Source: Paenibacillus radicis (ex Gao et al. 2016)
GTDB taxonomy: Bacteria > Bacillota > Bacilli > Paenibacillales > Paenibacillaceae
NCBI RefSeq assembly: GCF_014641555.1
Contig: NZ_BMHY01000003.1
Span: 223,061-287,060 of the forward strand
DNA: 64,000 nucleotides
Direction: 5' to 3'
In this document: in pieces, positions 25,150 to 34,919 of the stretch
Layout of the letters: each line of letters starts with the position of its first letter
Position numbering within the stretch: position 1 is the stretch's first letter
The notes under the pieces: model-generated
Seen by the model: the letters and a program-made list of their open reading frames with translations, nothing else
Databases searched by the model: none
Told to the model about the DNA's origin: nothing
Made by a program: the position numbers and the translations under genes

Positions 25150-26706
25150 CTATCCAAGACTTTGCATGGACCAAGCTTCTACATCCCACGTTTTTGTTAC
25201 CCAATCCTCGTAAAATTCAGGCTCGTGAGAGACCAGAACGACTGTGCCTTTATAGGCTTTCAGCGCTCGCTTCAGCTCCGCTTTGGCAACGACGTCCAGA
25301 TGGTTCGTTGGCTCATCGAACAGAATCCAGTTGCTTTCCCGCATCATCAATTTGCACAGACGTACCTTCGCCTGCTCCCCGCCGCTAAGCTGATTTAGAG
25401 CGCGTGTAATATGTTCATTTTTAAGACCACAGCGAGCCAGCGCCGCTCGAACCTCATGCTGGTTCATAAAGGAAAACTCATCCCATACGTCCTCTAGCGG
25501 AGTCATCGTTGGCGCCTTCGCTTCTTGTTCAAAGTAAGCAGGCGATAAATAATCGCCAAGATACGTTTTGCCGTCAAGGGGAGGAACAACGCCCAGAATC
25601 GTCTTCAGCAGCGTTGACTTACCAACACCGTTGCAGCCTACGATGGCAATTTTATCGCCCCGCTCAATGACCATATTCATCTTAGGAAGAAGCGGCCTAT
25701 TATAGCCAATGACCATTCCCTCGGCTTCGAATACCGTCTTGCCGCTTGACCGGGATTCTTTGAAGCTAAAGGTCGGCTTTGCCGCTTCCTCCGGCTTATC
25801 GATGCGATCGATACGGTCGAGCTGCTTCTCACGGCTTTTCGCTCGCCCGGAGGTTGAAGCACGCGCTTTATTTTTCTGAATAAACTCCTCTTGCTTCTTA
25901 ATATATTCTTTCTGCTTCTCGTAAGCGTCGATATGCTGCGCCTTGTTCAGGGCAGACATCTCCAGAAACTTCTCATAATTGGCCGTATATCGCGTCAGCT
26001 TCGTAAATTCAAGATGATAAATGACGTTAACGACCTGATTCATAAAGCCCGTTTCATGAGAAATAAGAATAAGCGAGTAAGGATAGTTTTTCAAATAGTT
26101 AGTCAGCCAGTTGATATGCTCTTCATCCAAATAGTTGGTAGGCTCATCGAGCAATAAAACACCGGGCTTCTCAAGCAGCAGCTTGGCAAGCAGAACCTTC
26201 GTCCGCTGTCCGCCGCTAAGCGCGGTAACGTCACGGTCAAGTCCGATCACATTCAGGCCTAGACCGTTAGCCATTTCATCGACCTTCACATCGATCAAAT
26301 AGAAATCGCCAATTTCAAGCTCCTCTTGAATTTCGCCCATACGCACCAGAAGCTGCTCCAGCTTATCCGAATCGGCATCGCCCATTTGCGCCGTAATCTC
26401 GTTAAGCTCTTCTTCTAACACCAGCAGCGGCAAAAATGCATCCTTCAATACGTCGCGGATAGTTTTACCCGCTTCAAGCTTCGTATGCTGGTCCAAATAA
26501 CCGTAACGAACGCGAGGTGTCCATTCCACCTTGCCCTCGTCCTTCAACAGCTTGCCTGTCAAAATATTCATAAGGGTGGATTTGCCTGTACCATTCGCCC
26601 CAACAAGCCCGACATGCTCCCCTTCAAGCAAACGGAAGGACACATTTCGAAACAATACCCGATCGCCAAACGTATGCGATAATTGCTCAACAGTCAACAA
26701 ACTCAT
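25150..26706 (-). CDS. ABC-F family ATPase
   Basis: 518 residues: two ABC domains in one chain with no membrane helices. Walker A GANGTGKST and GCNGVGKST, signatures ALSGGQRTK and LSGGEQAKVR, Walker B VLLLDEPTNYLDE and ILFDEPTNHLD. The linker (about 230-320) is Lys/Arg-rich and coiled. ABC-F proteins act on the ribosome, either rescuing stalled translation or protecting against ribosome-targeting antibiotics. The paralogue type (YkpA/YbiT-like versus resistance) cannot be settled from sequence alone. It is monocistronic. Confidence 0.93.
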   Translation of the reverse strand: MSLLTVEQLSHTFGDRVLFRNVSFRLLEGEHVGLVGANGTGKSTLMNILTGKLLKDEGKVEWTPRVRYGYLDQHTKLEAGKTIRDVLKDAFLPLLVLEEELNEITAQMGDADSDKLEQLLVRMGEIQEELEIGDFYLIDVKVDEMANGLGLNVIGLDRDVTALSGGQRTKVLLAKLLLEKPGVLLLDEPTNYLDEEHINWLTNYLKNYPYSLILISHETGFMNQVVNVIYHLEFTKLTRYTANYEKFLEMSALNKAQHIDAYEKQKEYIKKQEEFIQKNKARASTSGRAKSREKQLDRIDRIDKPEEAAKPTFSFKESRSSGKTVFEAEGMVIGYNRPLLPKMNMVIERGDKIAIVGCNGVGKSTLLKTILGVVPPLDGKTYLGDYLSPAYFEQEAKAPTMTPLEDVWDEFSFMNQHEVRAALARCGLKNEHITRALNQLSGGEQAKVRLCKLMMRESNWILFDEPTNHLDVVAKAELKRALKAYKGTVVLVSHEPEFYEDWVTKTWDVEAWSMQSLG

Positions 26707-26830
26707 TTTTCTATATCTCCATTCATGTATGTGCCTGATTAGAACTTATAAATCCTCGATTTGCTCGTATCATTGTACCACAAAAATGTTTGTTCATTAT
26801 TTATATCTATGCGAGTTTCTCTGAAATGGG

Positions 26831-26879
26831 AAAAGGGGCTGCCTCTCTGGTCGCATGTGACCTGAGAGACAACCCCTTT
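26831..26879 (-). terminator. terminator of the GH99-like gene
   Basis: A long imperfect stem with AAAGGGG / CCCCTTT outer arms and CTCTC-GGTC / GACC-GAGAG inside; TTTTCCC follows on the - strand. Confidence 0.85.
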
Positions 26880-26897
26880 ACAGGTTGACTTTAAGTA

Positions 26898-28598
26898 TTA
26901 CTGATGACTTGTCGGATGCTGTACAGTTGCCGGGATTTGACCCTTGAGCATGCGGTTGATGTCACCTGTCAGTCTCAAGTAGAAATCGGACGAAACGTTA
27001 ACGCCATCTGCATTCAGAGTCAGGAAATACTGGTTGGCCGGAATCATGGAAGAATTCTCGGCTGCTTTAGCAATGGCTGTACCTTCATCATATTCGTCGA
27101 ACATGGCAACGTAAGCGGTATTAATGCCAAGACTCTTGGCGTTATACGCCTGCCGCCACATGAAATCGCCGTGCAGTCTCGGAATTTGGTTCTGTGGTCC
27201 GCCATGCAGGTTGTACCAGGAGAAACCTGGCCATAGTACCGGCTGATAAGCGATGCCTAACTGATTCGTCATAGCCAGATCCGGCTGCATCAAATTGTTT
27301 TTGAAGTGGTCTGCACCAGCTTCACCGCTGAAACGGCCTACATACCAAGGCGACAGCATGTCGAAGGATTGATACACGCTCAAGAAGCCCGATTTGGAGT
27401 CCTCAACACCGGTTCTCCAGTAAGTCGGAACACCGCCAATTACGTAAACGTTTTGATCCTTGAACCATTGAATAAGTCCAGACGCCTCAGCCGCCGTACC
27501 TGGACGGTCAGTAAAGCCAATTCCCCAGATATTAACGACAGTCTTCCCATTCTGCTTCGCGTACGCGGAAGAAGAAGTCAGGTTCATACCGCCTTGGATC
27601 TTGTTCGTCCAGTCCGATTTGATATCGTTAACCCATGTACTGGAGTTCATGCCTGTAATGTCATACATCACGTAGAACTTCCGGTTATAGCTCTCTGCGG
27701 CATTTTTCACCTTAACCGCAACGCTGTCCCGGTTCGTACGCCAGTTGTCCGGCGTAGTGCTGGCACTGGCGCCAAAGCGCTGCAAGGCTGCGCCGTCAAT
27801 GTTATACGTCTGCATCCACTCAAAATGCTTGTTGACCGTTTCTTGGTCATAGGACGAGAACAATTTCGCCTGCTGTCCGTTATTCAGATTTTGCAGATTC
27901 GTCTGGTAAAGCTTCGAATATTCTCTGAGGTCAGGATACAGATCGAAATTAATGTTGCTGCCTGTCCCTGGTGCAGAGCTGTTTTTGGACCAATGGATCC
28001 AGCCTCCGTTCGGAGAACCGTCACCCGCAGCATTGAACCAGCCCTGATACCCCGCAAACACTTTACCTACGACATCTCCGCCAGTAGGCTGTGGTGTGGA
28101 TGGATTAAAGCGGAACCAATTGATGTTGAACAGATTTCCCGCTCCTCCGGTAAATTTCAGAAACAACGTCTGTACGCCGGTTGGGTTGCCGCTAACCGCA
28201 CAAGTCACCGTCGTCCAGTTTTGCCAGCCGCCTGTGCCCGGTACCGTACAAGTAGCCGCAAGAGTACCCGTCAAGCTGCCCAATCGCACTTCAATAGCAC
28301 CACCGCTGGCATTGCTCGCAACTCTCGCATTGAAAGCGCTTGCACCAGTTCCGAAATCAACACCATCAAATCGGATATAGTCGCCATTATCGATAAAAGC
28401 AACATTTTGCCCGCCCTCGCTCGATGCTTCCAATTGAATACCGGATTGCGCATTATAGCTGGACGCTGCAGTCTGCGTGAATGCGGATGCTGCCAATGCA
28501 GATGACGGCTTCAGTGCCATCGTCACCAGCAGCAACGCCACAATTAGCGCTGCGGCTAACCACTTCTTATAGACTTGATTGTCTGATGCATGAATCAT
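26898..28598 (-). CDS. secreted CBM6 plus GH71/GH99-like glycoside hydrolase
   Basis: 566 residues; ATG 28598 behind GGAGG. Signal peptide to about residue 36 (ALAASA), a CBM6-type domain (about 37-162: IQLEASSEGGQNVAFIDNGD ... NINWFRFNPS), a short TPQPTGG linker and a GH99/GH71-like barrel (about 172-550: GKVFAGYQGWFNAAGDG, AKLFSSYDQETVNKHFEWM, FYVMYDITGMN, YVAMFDEYDEGTAI). GH99 enzymes are endo-mannosidases and GH71 enzymes alpha-1,3-glucanases; bacterial homologues are often annotated as xylosidase/arabinosidase. The substrate is unsettled. It may complement the GH87-like enzyme at 3044. Confidence 0.8.
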   Translation of the reverse strand: MIHASDNQVYKKWLAAALIVALLLVTMALKPSSALAASAFTQTAASSYNAQSGIQLEASSEGGQNVAFIDNGDYIRFDGVDFGTGASAFNARVASNASGGAIEVRLGSLTGTLAATCTVPGTGGWQNWTTVTCAVSGNPTGVQTLFLKFTGGAGNLFNINWFRFNPSTPQPTGGDVVGKVFAGYQGWFNAAGDGSPNGGWIHWSKNSSAPGTGSNINFDLYPDLREYSKLYQTNLQNLNNGQQAKLFSSYDQETVNKHFEWMQTYNIDGAALQRFGASASTTPDNWRTNRDSVAVKVKNAAESYNRKFYVMYDITGMNSSTWVNDIKSDWTNKIQGGMNLTSSSAYAKQNGKTVVNIWGIGFTDRPGTAAEASGLIQWFKDQNVYVIGGVPTYWRTGVEDSKSGFLSVYQSFDMLSPWYVGRFSGEAGADHFKNNLMQPDLAMTNQLGIAYQPVLWPGFSWYNLHGGPQNQIPRLHGDFMWRQAYNAKSLGINTAYVAMFDEYDEGTAIAKAAENSSMIPANQYFLTLNADGVNVSSDFYLRLTGDINRMLKGQIPATVQHPTSHQ

Positions 28599-28916
28599 TT
28601 TTATTCCTCCTCGCCTTTAATAAGTGCATGCTTGCGTAGCGTAGCCTAATCTAGCTTGTCCTCCGTTTCCTAACGGTCGTCCGATTCTCCTTTCTTTGCA
28701 GACCCGATCTGTCCGTCATGTTCTGACGGATTTCTTCGTCTGTCGCCTCAGAATCATAAATGATCAACGCGAGTGAGCCGACAACCGTCGGGAACCTGTC
28801 ATTATCATGTTCGTACATATTTCGTTAGAGGTATAGGAGACGATCTTGACTTTTACAGTCGAATAATATCCAAATTTTTGTATTTGAAGAAAAGAGTGCT
28901 GGAGCAGCGACAGCGG

Positions 28917-28967
28917 ATAAAACAAAGGCCGCTCCGCTTCTGAAAATCAGAGGCTGAACGGCCTTTG
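28917..28967 (-). terminator. terminator of the SspH gene
   Basis: CAAAGGCCG pairs with CGGCCTTTG, with further pairing inside; TTTTATCC follows on the - strand. The 300 bases between this hairpin and the GH99-like start (28599-28916) hold no gene that I can see, only AT-rich promoter-like DNA. Confidence 0.85.
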
Positions 28968-28974
28968 CGTCATC

Positions 28975-29211
28975 CTATGTATCGCTCGGAAGCCTGCATC
29001 CCATTTGCTCCACTTCCATCGCCATTTGGGCTGAAGGCTCAATAAGGCTTCGCAAGGGCACTTCTTGTTCCTGCTCCGGCTGGTCGATCGGATAAATTCT
29101 GGCTGTGTCATTCTCCTCATTCACATGCTGAATATAAATCTGAACCCCATTGTATTCCACGTTCTCCATAATCGGAGACGCCGCAATTTCCTGGGCCCGC
29201 TGGATATTCAT
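28975..29211 (-). CDS. sspH: H-type small acid-soluble spore protein
   Basis: 78 residues starting MNIQRAQEIAASPIMENVEY followed by NGVQIYIQHVNEENDTARI and the characteristic PEQEQEVPL. This is the SspH family, packed into the spore core and expressed late in the forespore under sigma-G in B. subtilis. The last 20 residues extend beyond the usual length of about 60. RBS GAGGAGG precedes the ATG. I could not identify a convincing sigma-G promoter by eye. Confidence 0.92.
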   Translation of the reverse strand: MNIQRAQEIAASPIMENVEYNGVQIYIQHVNEENDTARIYPIDQPEQEQEVPLRSLIEPSAQMAMEVEQMGCRLPSDT

Positions 29212-29471
29212 CTTAATAGCCTCCTCTAATGCTGTTAATTGCCAATTACATTTTGTGCGCTAGTGGAGGGCTCTATACAGGGATTCATAAAAACACTTAG
29301 ATAATTTAATGATTTTCTAATTTCACAAGTGTAGTAAACCTATTTTATATTCCTTTCAATATCAATTGGATAAAAATATTTAATATGATAATATATTCAA
29401 AGCTTATATAAATTTTTAAGCACAGAAAAACCTAATTACCAAATATATTTATTTTGAGGAGAAAAATTTGG

Positions 29472-31025
29472 ATGAATAAGTTTTTGAAACGGCTGTTGAG
29501 CGGGACAACTGTTATCGCTCTGCTTCTGAGCATAATGCCTTCCACCCCTGCACACGCGGAGCAGCAGATAGAACCAGCGGTCGTTACAGACTATGAGCTC
29601 CAACTGATTGGGGACAAATCGACTTGGAATGCTTACCCTATAGTAAGAATAGGGAAAACAAATTACGGGGACGGTTACGCTCGTACATCGGATGAGCATG
29701 CTTTTCCCGGCTTGAAGTTCAAGATGCCAAGCATCGCCGGTCAGAATAGCAGCGATAGCTACAAGAATGATGGAGACAAGTTTATATGGAGCGCTTGGGT
29801 TTTAGACGAGTATTATCAGAATGGCGATCATCTTTATATCCATATCTCTTATCCAGCAGGCGACAAGCAGCATGATCAACTGTTTGATTTTAATAGTAAG
29901 AATAAAACGATGAAGCTGGTCAAAAAGATGATCAACAGCGGCCAGAGCTATAACATACAGGTTTACCCGCAATCCGAAATGTTTTCTGTCAAAACGACAA
30001 GAGTATTAAACAAATTTGATATTTACAATATAAATACCGGGAAGCTTATTACGACTGCGGACTACGCTTTCCAGCCGTATCCTCTAGTAAGCGGAGGCTT
30101 TGGCAAGACCTTCAATCGAAAGCCTGCAAGCAATTCGCTCATTATTAACGCCTATACGAATAATGAGCTCGCCAATTATGAATTACTCCCTAATGGCAGC
30201 AAAAAACAGATTAAATATAACCAAGTGAATTTTTTGGATGCAACAACGGGGTGGACTAATAAAGTAGGCAATATTGTTTATGGCAGTTATTACGATAAGC
30301 CAAGCAAAACTTGGTTAATTGGATACAAGACGGGTTCCAGCAGCAGCTACAAGCCACTAACCAAGAAAGGTACCGAGTCACGGGTAGAATTTTCACCGAA
30401 TTTGAAGTATATGCTGATTACCGAGTTTAAAAAAGATGTGAAAACCGGGAAACGGACAAATGAGTATCTAACCACTATTATCGATGGGCAGACGGGAAAA
30501 GTACTGCGAACCCTTGCAGCCTATAATCGTAAATATGTTCACTTCACTTATAATTGGAAGTACGGAGACGAACTAGTAGAAATTAGTTTTAATAGCTATG
30601 CGAGGGACGGCTACTTAAACCTTTCCACTGGCCATTTTGTCAGCAAGTATCGAGAGTGGACAAGCACATACGGCACCTACTCGGGAGACTTCAGTAAGCT
30701 GCTGTCACCTGAGCGGAGTCCGGAAATACTAGTGAATAATACGTTACATGTGAATCTTTCAGCTCCCGGCGTATTTTTGGCAGATAATTATTTATGGTAT
30801 TTGAGCGTCAGTGACTTTGCATCGAAGATCGGTGCTGCTGTGACGGTTTCTGATAAAAAGGTTATTGTGAAGCTGGACAATAAAGAGTTTACGGCAGACC
30901 CCAAGACAGTGATCACCTTCCGTAACCGCATGTATATCCCGATGCAGGATTTCCGCAAGCTGGGGTTGAAGCTGCAGCTAAACGGAGAAGAACATGTGAA
31001 ACGTTATATTTATGATGCAGCTTAA
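29472..31025 (+). CDS. exported stalk-domain protein
   Basis: 517 residues from ATG 29472, ten bases after GAGGAG. Signal peptide 1-31 ends PAHAEQ. Residues about 40-400 form a beta-rich, Tyr/Lys-rich region with propeller-like strands and no recognised motif. Residues about 425-517 are a copper-amine-oxidase N-domain-like stalk (YLWYLSVSDFASKIGAAVTV; MYIPMQDFRKLGLKL). The stalk is at the C-terminus, the reverse of the usual order. Probably cell-surface. Function unknown. Confidence 0.7.
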   Translation: MNKFLKRLLSGTTVIALLLSIMPSTPAHAEQQIEPAVVTDYELQLIGDKSTWNAYPIVRIGKTNYGDGYARTSDEHAFPGLKFKMPSIAGQNSSDSYKNDGDKFIWSAWVLDEYYQNGDHLYIHISYPAGDKQHDQLFDFNSKNKTMKLVKKMINSGQSYNIQVYPQSEMFSVKTTRVLNKFDIYNINTGKLITTADYAFQPYPLVSGGFGKTFNRKPASNSLIINAYTNNELANYELLPNGSKKQIKYNQVNFLDATTGWTNKVGNIVYGSYYDKPSKTWLIGYKTGSSSSYKPLTKKGTESRVEFSPNLKYMLITEFKKDVKTGKRTNEYLTTIIDGQTGKVLRTLAAYNRKYVHFTYNWKYGDELVEISFNSYARDGYLNLSTGHFVSKYREWTSTYGTYSGDFSKLLSPERSPEILVNNTLHVNLSAPGVFLADNYLWYLSVSDFASKIGAAVTVSDKKVIVKLDNKEFTADPKTVITFRNRMYIPMQDFRKLGLKLQLNGEEHVKRYIYDAA

Positions 31026-31030
31026 TAATA

Positions 31031-31062
31031 AAACTGCCGGGAGCGACTCCCGGCAGTTTTAT
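31031..31062 (+). terminator. intrinsic terminator
   Basis: AAACTGCCGGGAG pairs with CTCCCGGCAGTTT (13 bp, three-base loop) with a T-rich tail. Confidence 0.92.
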
Positions 31063-31224
31063 TATTGTCATGAAATTAGCATCACAAATATACTTACCCT
31101 CATAAAATATACACTTAAACCCCCTAGTAAAACTTTATTCCATTTAAATAAAATCTATTAATTTACCGATAAAGATAATAGAAGGTATATTTACAAATTT
31201 TAATATTAGATAGGAGATTTGTGG

Positions 31225-32925
31225 TTGACTATCATTGGAATCGATTTGGGCACCACGAACAGCTTAGTCGCGTACTGGACTGAGACTGGCCCTGCTATTA
31301 TCCCGAATGTGCTCGGGGAAGCTTCAACTCCTTCCGTTGTCAGTTTGGATGAAAATGGAGAAATTCTAATTGGACAGGTCGCGAAAGAACGCCTGGTCAC
31401 GCACCCCGCTCTATCGGCTGCCACCTTTAAACGATACATCGGTACTGAAAAACGCTATCGAATGGGAGCTCATACTTTCACGCCGGAAGAGTTGTCATCT
31501 TTCGTTATACGTTCCTTGAAATCAGATGCTGAAGCTTTCTTCGGCAGAGAAGTCACAGAAGCGGTCATCAGCGTCCCCGCTTATTTCAACGATACGCAGC
31601 GCAAAGCGACGAAACAGGCCGCAGAGCTTGCTGGTTTAAAGGTTGAGCGCCTAATCAGTGAACCGACGGCAGCAGCTATAGCCTATGGACTTAACCAACA
31701 GCAATCGGACACGAAATTTCTCGTATTCGATTTAGGCGGAGGTACCTTCGACGTATCGATTCTCGAATTTTTCGAAGGGATCATGGAAGTCAAATCAATC
31801 GCTGGCGACAACTATTTAGGTGGCGAAGATTTTACTCAATTGCTTGTCTCTCATTTTATCGAATCACATACTATCGATTTCCATACTCTTGATCTCAAAG
31901 CGCGTTCATTACTCCTGAAGCAAGCGGAGTTATGCAAACTAGCCATTAGCAATGGGAAGGACGGCAAGATGAGTTTCAAAGATCAAAGCGGCTCTTATGA
32001 GACGATCTTAACCCGCAGCGATTTTGAAAGAATCGCCGGCCAGTTGGTTCTACGTCTGAGGCATCCAATTGAACGTGCACTAAGGGACGCCTCGCTATCT
32101 CCGAATGAACTGGATGCCGTCATCCTGATTGGCGGCGCGACAAGAATGCCGATCATCAAGTCGATCGTCGCAAAGATTTTCGGCCGGTTGCCTTTCACAG
32201 AGATTAATCCGGACGAAGCCGTCGCGTTAGGAGCTGCCATTCAAGTCGCATTGAAGCAGCGCAACCAAGATTTGAGTGAGATCATATTAACGGATGTCTG
32301 TCCCTACACGCTAGGAATTGAAACATCCCGACAATTGAGCAGCGACAAGATCGAATCCGGACACTTCAGCCCGATTATCGAACGGAATAATCCGATTCCC
32401 GTCAGCCGAGTTGAGCGCTATCAAACTGTCCATAACCAGCAGAAGATCATCGAAGTGGCCGTGTATCAAGGCGAGAGCCGTAAAATAGAAAATAATCTCA
32501 TGCTAGGCGAGTTGGAGATCGATGTTCCTCCCGGACCCGCCGGCGAGCAATCAATTGACGTTCGGTTTACCTACGATATAAATGGAATTCTTGAGGTTGA
32601 GGTAACTACAGTCAGTACCGGCACCAAAAAGAAAATCATTATTGAGAAGGAACCGGGCAAATTTACGCAGCAGGAAATCGAAGATCGGTTAAAGCAATTG
32701 CATGCAATCAAGATCCATCCTAGAGAGCGAACCGAGAATCGTCTGCTTGTAGCCATGGGTGAACGGTTGTATGAGGAAATGCTGGGAGATAAGCGAGATG
32801 AAGTGGCCGCCTTGCTTACACAATTCGAACGGGTTCTCACCTCCCAGAACGAGCACGATGTGAAAAAGGCTGCCATCCGACTCAAACAACAATTAGAAGA
32901 AATAGAAAGATGGCGTGACTACTGA
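31225..32925 (+). CDS. hscC: HscC-type Hsp70 chaperone
   Basis: 566 residues from TTG 31225, eight bases after AGGAG; an upstream TTG is only two bases from the RBS. Complete Hsp70 ATPase domain: IGIDLGTTNSLVAYW, phosphate loop VFDLGGGTFDVSI at about 171-183, and ILIGGATRMPIIK. The substrate-binding domain is present, but the lid is short, and the EEVD-like tail and Glu-rich end of DnaK are missing. The size fits HscC rather than DnaK. It overlaps by one base (TGATG) with a J-protein gene, its presumed co-chaperone. HscC homologues handle a narrow, mostly unknown set of clients. Confidence 0.88.
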   Translation: MTIIGIDLGTTNSLVAYWTETGPAIIPNVLGEASTPSVVSLDENGEILIGQVAKERLVTHPALSAATFKRYIGTEKRYRMGAHTFTPEELSSFVIRSLKSDAEAFFGREVTEAVISVPAYFNDTQRKATKQAAELAGLKVERLISEPTAAAIAYGLNQQQSDTKFLVFDLGGGTFDVSILEFFEGIMEVKSIAGDNYLGGEDFTQLLVSHFIESHTIDFHTLDLKARSLLLKQAELCKLAISNGKDGKMSFKDQSGSYETILTRSDFERIAGQLVLRLRHPIERALRDASLSPNELDAVILIGGATRMPIIKSIVAKIFGRLPFTEINPDEAVALGAAIQVALKQRNQDLSEIILTDVCPYTLGIETSRQLSSDKIESGHFSPIIERNNPIPVSRVERYQTVHNQQKIIEVAVYQGESRKIENNLMLGELEIDVPPGPAGEQSIDVRFTYDINGILEVEVTTVSTGTKKKIIIEKEPGKFTQQEIEDRLKQLHAIKIHPRERTENRLLVAMGERLYEEMLGDKRDEVAALLTQFERVLTSQNEHDVKKAAIRLKQQLEEIERWRDY

Positions 32926-34919
32926 TGCGAGCATGGGACATACTTGGCATCGAACCCACCGACGATGTATCGACGATTAAGAAAGCTTATTCTCTGAAAC
33001 TGAGAGTGCATCATCCGGAGGACGACCCAGAAGGCTATCAACAGCTTAGAGAAGCTTATGATCAGGCCGTTAAGTCAGCAAAAAAACGGATTAGACAACT
33101 CGCGGTACTCGACCAAGAAGAGACAGCCGTAGCTGAAGCGAATGCAAATCCAGTAAATTCCGAGACATCGGACTCCGAAATCCCGCCTGTGTACAATGAA
33201 ATGCACGAGGAATACGAAGAGAGCGCCGACTACAACGACATCATTAACAAAGAGTTCGACGCATCCTCGCCACCATCTATTTTGCGTTGGATTCATGTCG
33301 AGGACAGACCGCCTGATCCAGCAACTCAACTGAAAGTCTTTCTGGAAGAGGCCGAGGCGCTTTATGCTGACTTCCCTTCCCGAATCGACGCAGACAAGTG
33401 GCTGGATCTCTTGAATTCCGATATCGTGTGGGACGCAACCAAACAAAATATCATATCTGCAGAAATGCTTGATTTTCTGGAGAAGCACTATTTCTTGCCA
33501 AGACCGATCTGGCGTATTCTTGAGACAACGTTCCATTTAAATGATCGAGCCCTGGAAGATAGCAGCTTCGCTGAGCGGTATCCTAAGGTACATGCTTATG
33601 CAATAGAATCGCCAGAATTCAATCTCGACTACTCCCCACTTCTGAGCGCGGGAGATATGGATTTAGAAGCGTATCTCCGACTAAGGGAAAGCGGCTTTGC
33701 TTCTCTGTCCGAAGGAGATTTAAAAACGGCGATTCGAATAATTGAGGAAGCTTTGGCCATGTTCGCGGGTGATCCAGATCTATTGCGGCTGCGGTTCGAG
33801 TGCTATTCGCAATTCAAAGACGCAAGGCTCGCCTTAGAGGCTTGCAACGATTGGCTCCGTATTGCTGGTAATAATCCTGAAGGTTACTACTTCCGTGCTC
33901 GTTATCTGCTAGAAGCTGGACGACCAAAAGGTGCGATGCTGGATGTAGAGCGACTGCTCTTGCTGGCCCCAAATGAAAACAGGACATGGTCCGTGCTGGG
34001 CAAGTGCCAATTGAAACTCGGGAATCTGGAGCAAGCAAGGGAGGCTTTTGAACGCATTCTCGATCGTAATGCCCATGATATCGAAGCGGGGATTTATCTG
34101 GCAGATATTCGGAGGCAACTTAAGCAGCATAGGAAGGCCCCTTTGCGACGGCGCCTGAAACTTGCCTCTGGTTATCTGTTATACAGGAGTTTGCTGCCTC
34201 TAGTCTTAATAGCTGCAATTCATCTTTTGATTTTAACACCTTATATATCGCCTAATGGTGAAAGCCCTTGGTACCGATTGACTCATCTTTCCCAACTGAT
34301 TGAGCAAATCAACCCGGCTGATCCAATAGAAATCCACACGTTAAAAGATTTCTACAACTTACCAGACAATAATACGAATACGGTGAAGTTGAAACTCGAA
34401 CACACAAACTTCATGGGAATCTATGAAGTAGAAATGGAAGCGGCCGACGGCAATCCGGTCATCCAGTACAGGTCTGCACGAAACGTTCAGGATTCCGATG
34501 TTTTTACGCGCGCTACCGGGTATCTCTCTATCGGTCATTTGGAAGACGCCGCAATTATTGTTATAGCTACCGGCAAGCAAGCGCAGACCATGCACAATGA
34601 AGGCTCGATTGAAATGGAAGGCCTGTTTCACCCGTCTCTGATGCAAGAAATGCAGGTCATAGTGGAGGATTGGAAAGAGAAAAGCGAGGACGCTGCTCGC
34701 CATCTGAACAAGCATGAAATAGCAGACATTTATGTTGATTCGAGATTGGAACCAAAGGCTCCGCCAACGGACGAATATGTCAAGCTGAGGGGAGCCGATA
34801 GCATTTTGCTGCTTCTGATACCGTTGTATATTTTATTTTTAGCGGAAATCAGATTGACTTGGCGATACATCCGTTTCACAGGAGAGGGAAGAAAGCGAGG
34901 AAATTCTTTTGAACATTAA
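32925..34919 (+). CDS. membrane J-domain protein with TPR-like repeats (DjlB/DjlC type)
   Basis: 664 residues. J domain 1-45 begins WDILGIEPTDDVSTIKKAYS; the HPD tripeptide is HPE (VHHPEDDPEGYQQLREAYDQ), as is common among HscC partners. Residues about 245-400 hold TPR-like helices (LKTAIRIIEEALAMF; LEQAREAFERILDRNAHDIE). Membrane helices lie near 418-440 and 624-645 with an extracytoplasmic loop between them. It should recruit the adjacent Hsp70 to the membrane. Start and stop are coupled to both neighbours. Confidence 0.85.
   Translation: MRAWDILGIEPTDDVSTIKKAYSLKLRVHHPEDDPEGYQQLREAYDQAVKSAKKRIRQLAVLDQEETAVAEANANPVNSETSDSEIPPVYNEMHEEYEESADYNDIINKEFDASSPPSILRWIHVEDRPPDPATQLKVFLEEAEALYADFPSRIDADKWLDLLNSDIVWDATKQNIISAEMLDFLEKHYFLPRPIWRILETTFHLNDRALEDSSFAERYPKVHAYAIESPEFNLDYSPLLSAGDMDLEAYLRLRESGFASLSEGDLKTAIRIIEEALAMFAGDPDLLRLRFECYSQFKDARLALEACNDWLRIAGNNPEGYYFRARYLLEAGRPKGAMLDVERLLLLAPNENRTWSVLGKCQLKLGNLEQAREAFERILDRNAHDIEAGIYLADIRRQLKQHRKAPLRRRLKLASGYLLYRSLLPLVLIAAIHLLILTPYISPNGESPWYRLTHLSQLIEQINPADPIEIHTLKDFYNLPDNNTNTVKLKLEHTNFMGIYEVEMEAADGNPVIQYRSARNVQDSDVFTRATGYLSIGHLEDAAIIVIATGKQAQTMHNEGSIEMEGLFHPSLMQEMQVIVEDWKEKSEDAARHLNKHEIADIYVDSRLEPKAPPTDEYVKLRGADSILLLLIPLYILFLAEIRLTWRYIRFTGEGRKRGNSFEH

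Noticed and set aside
27306..28505. Long open frame on the + strand opposite the GH99-like gene
   Set aside because: It is fully antisense to a well-supported secreted enzyme, has no RBS and gives a sequence without recognisable domains; it reflects codon bias of the opposite strand.
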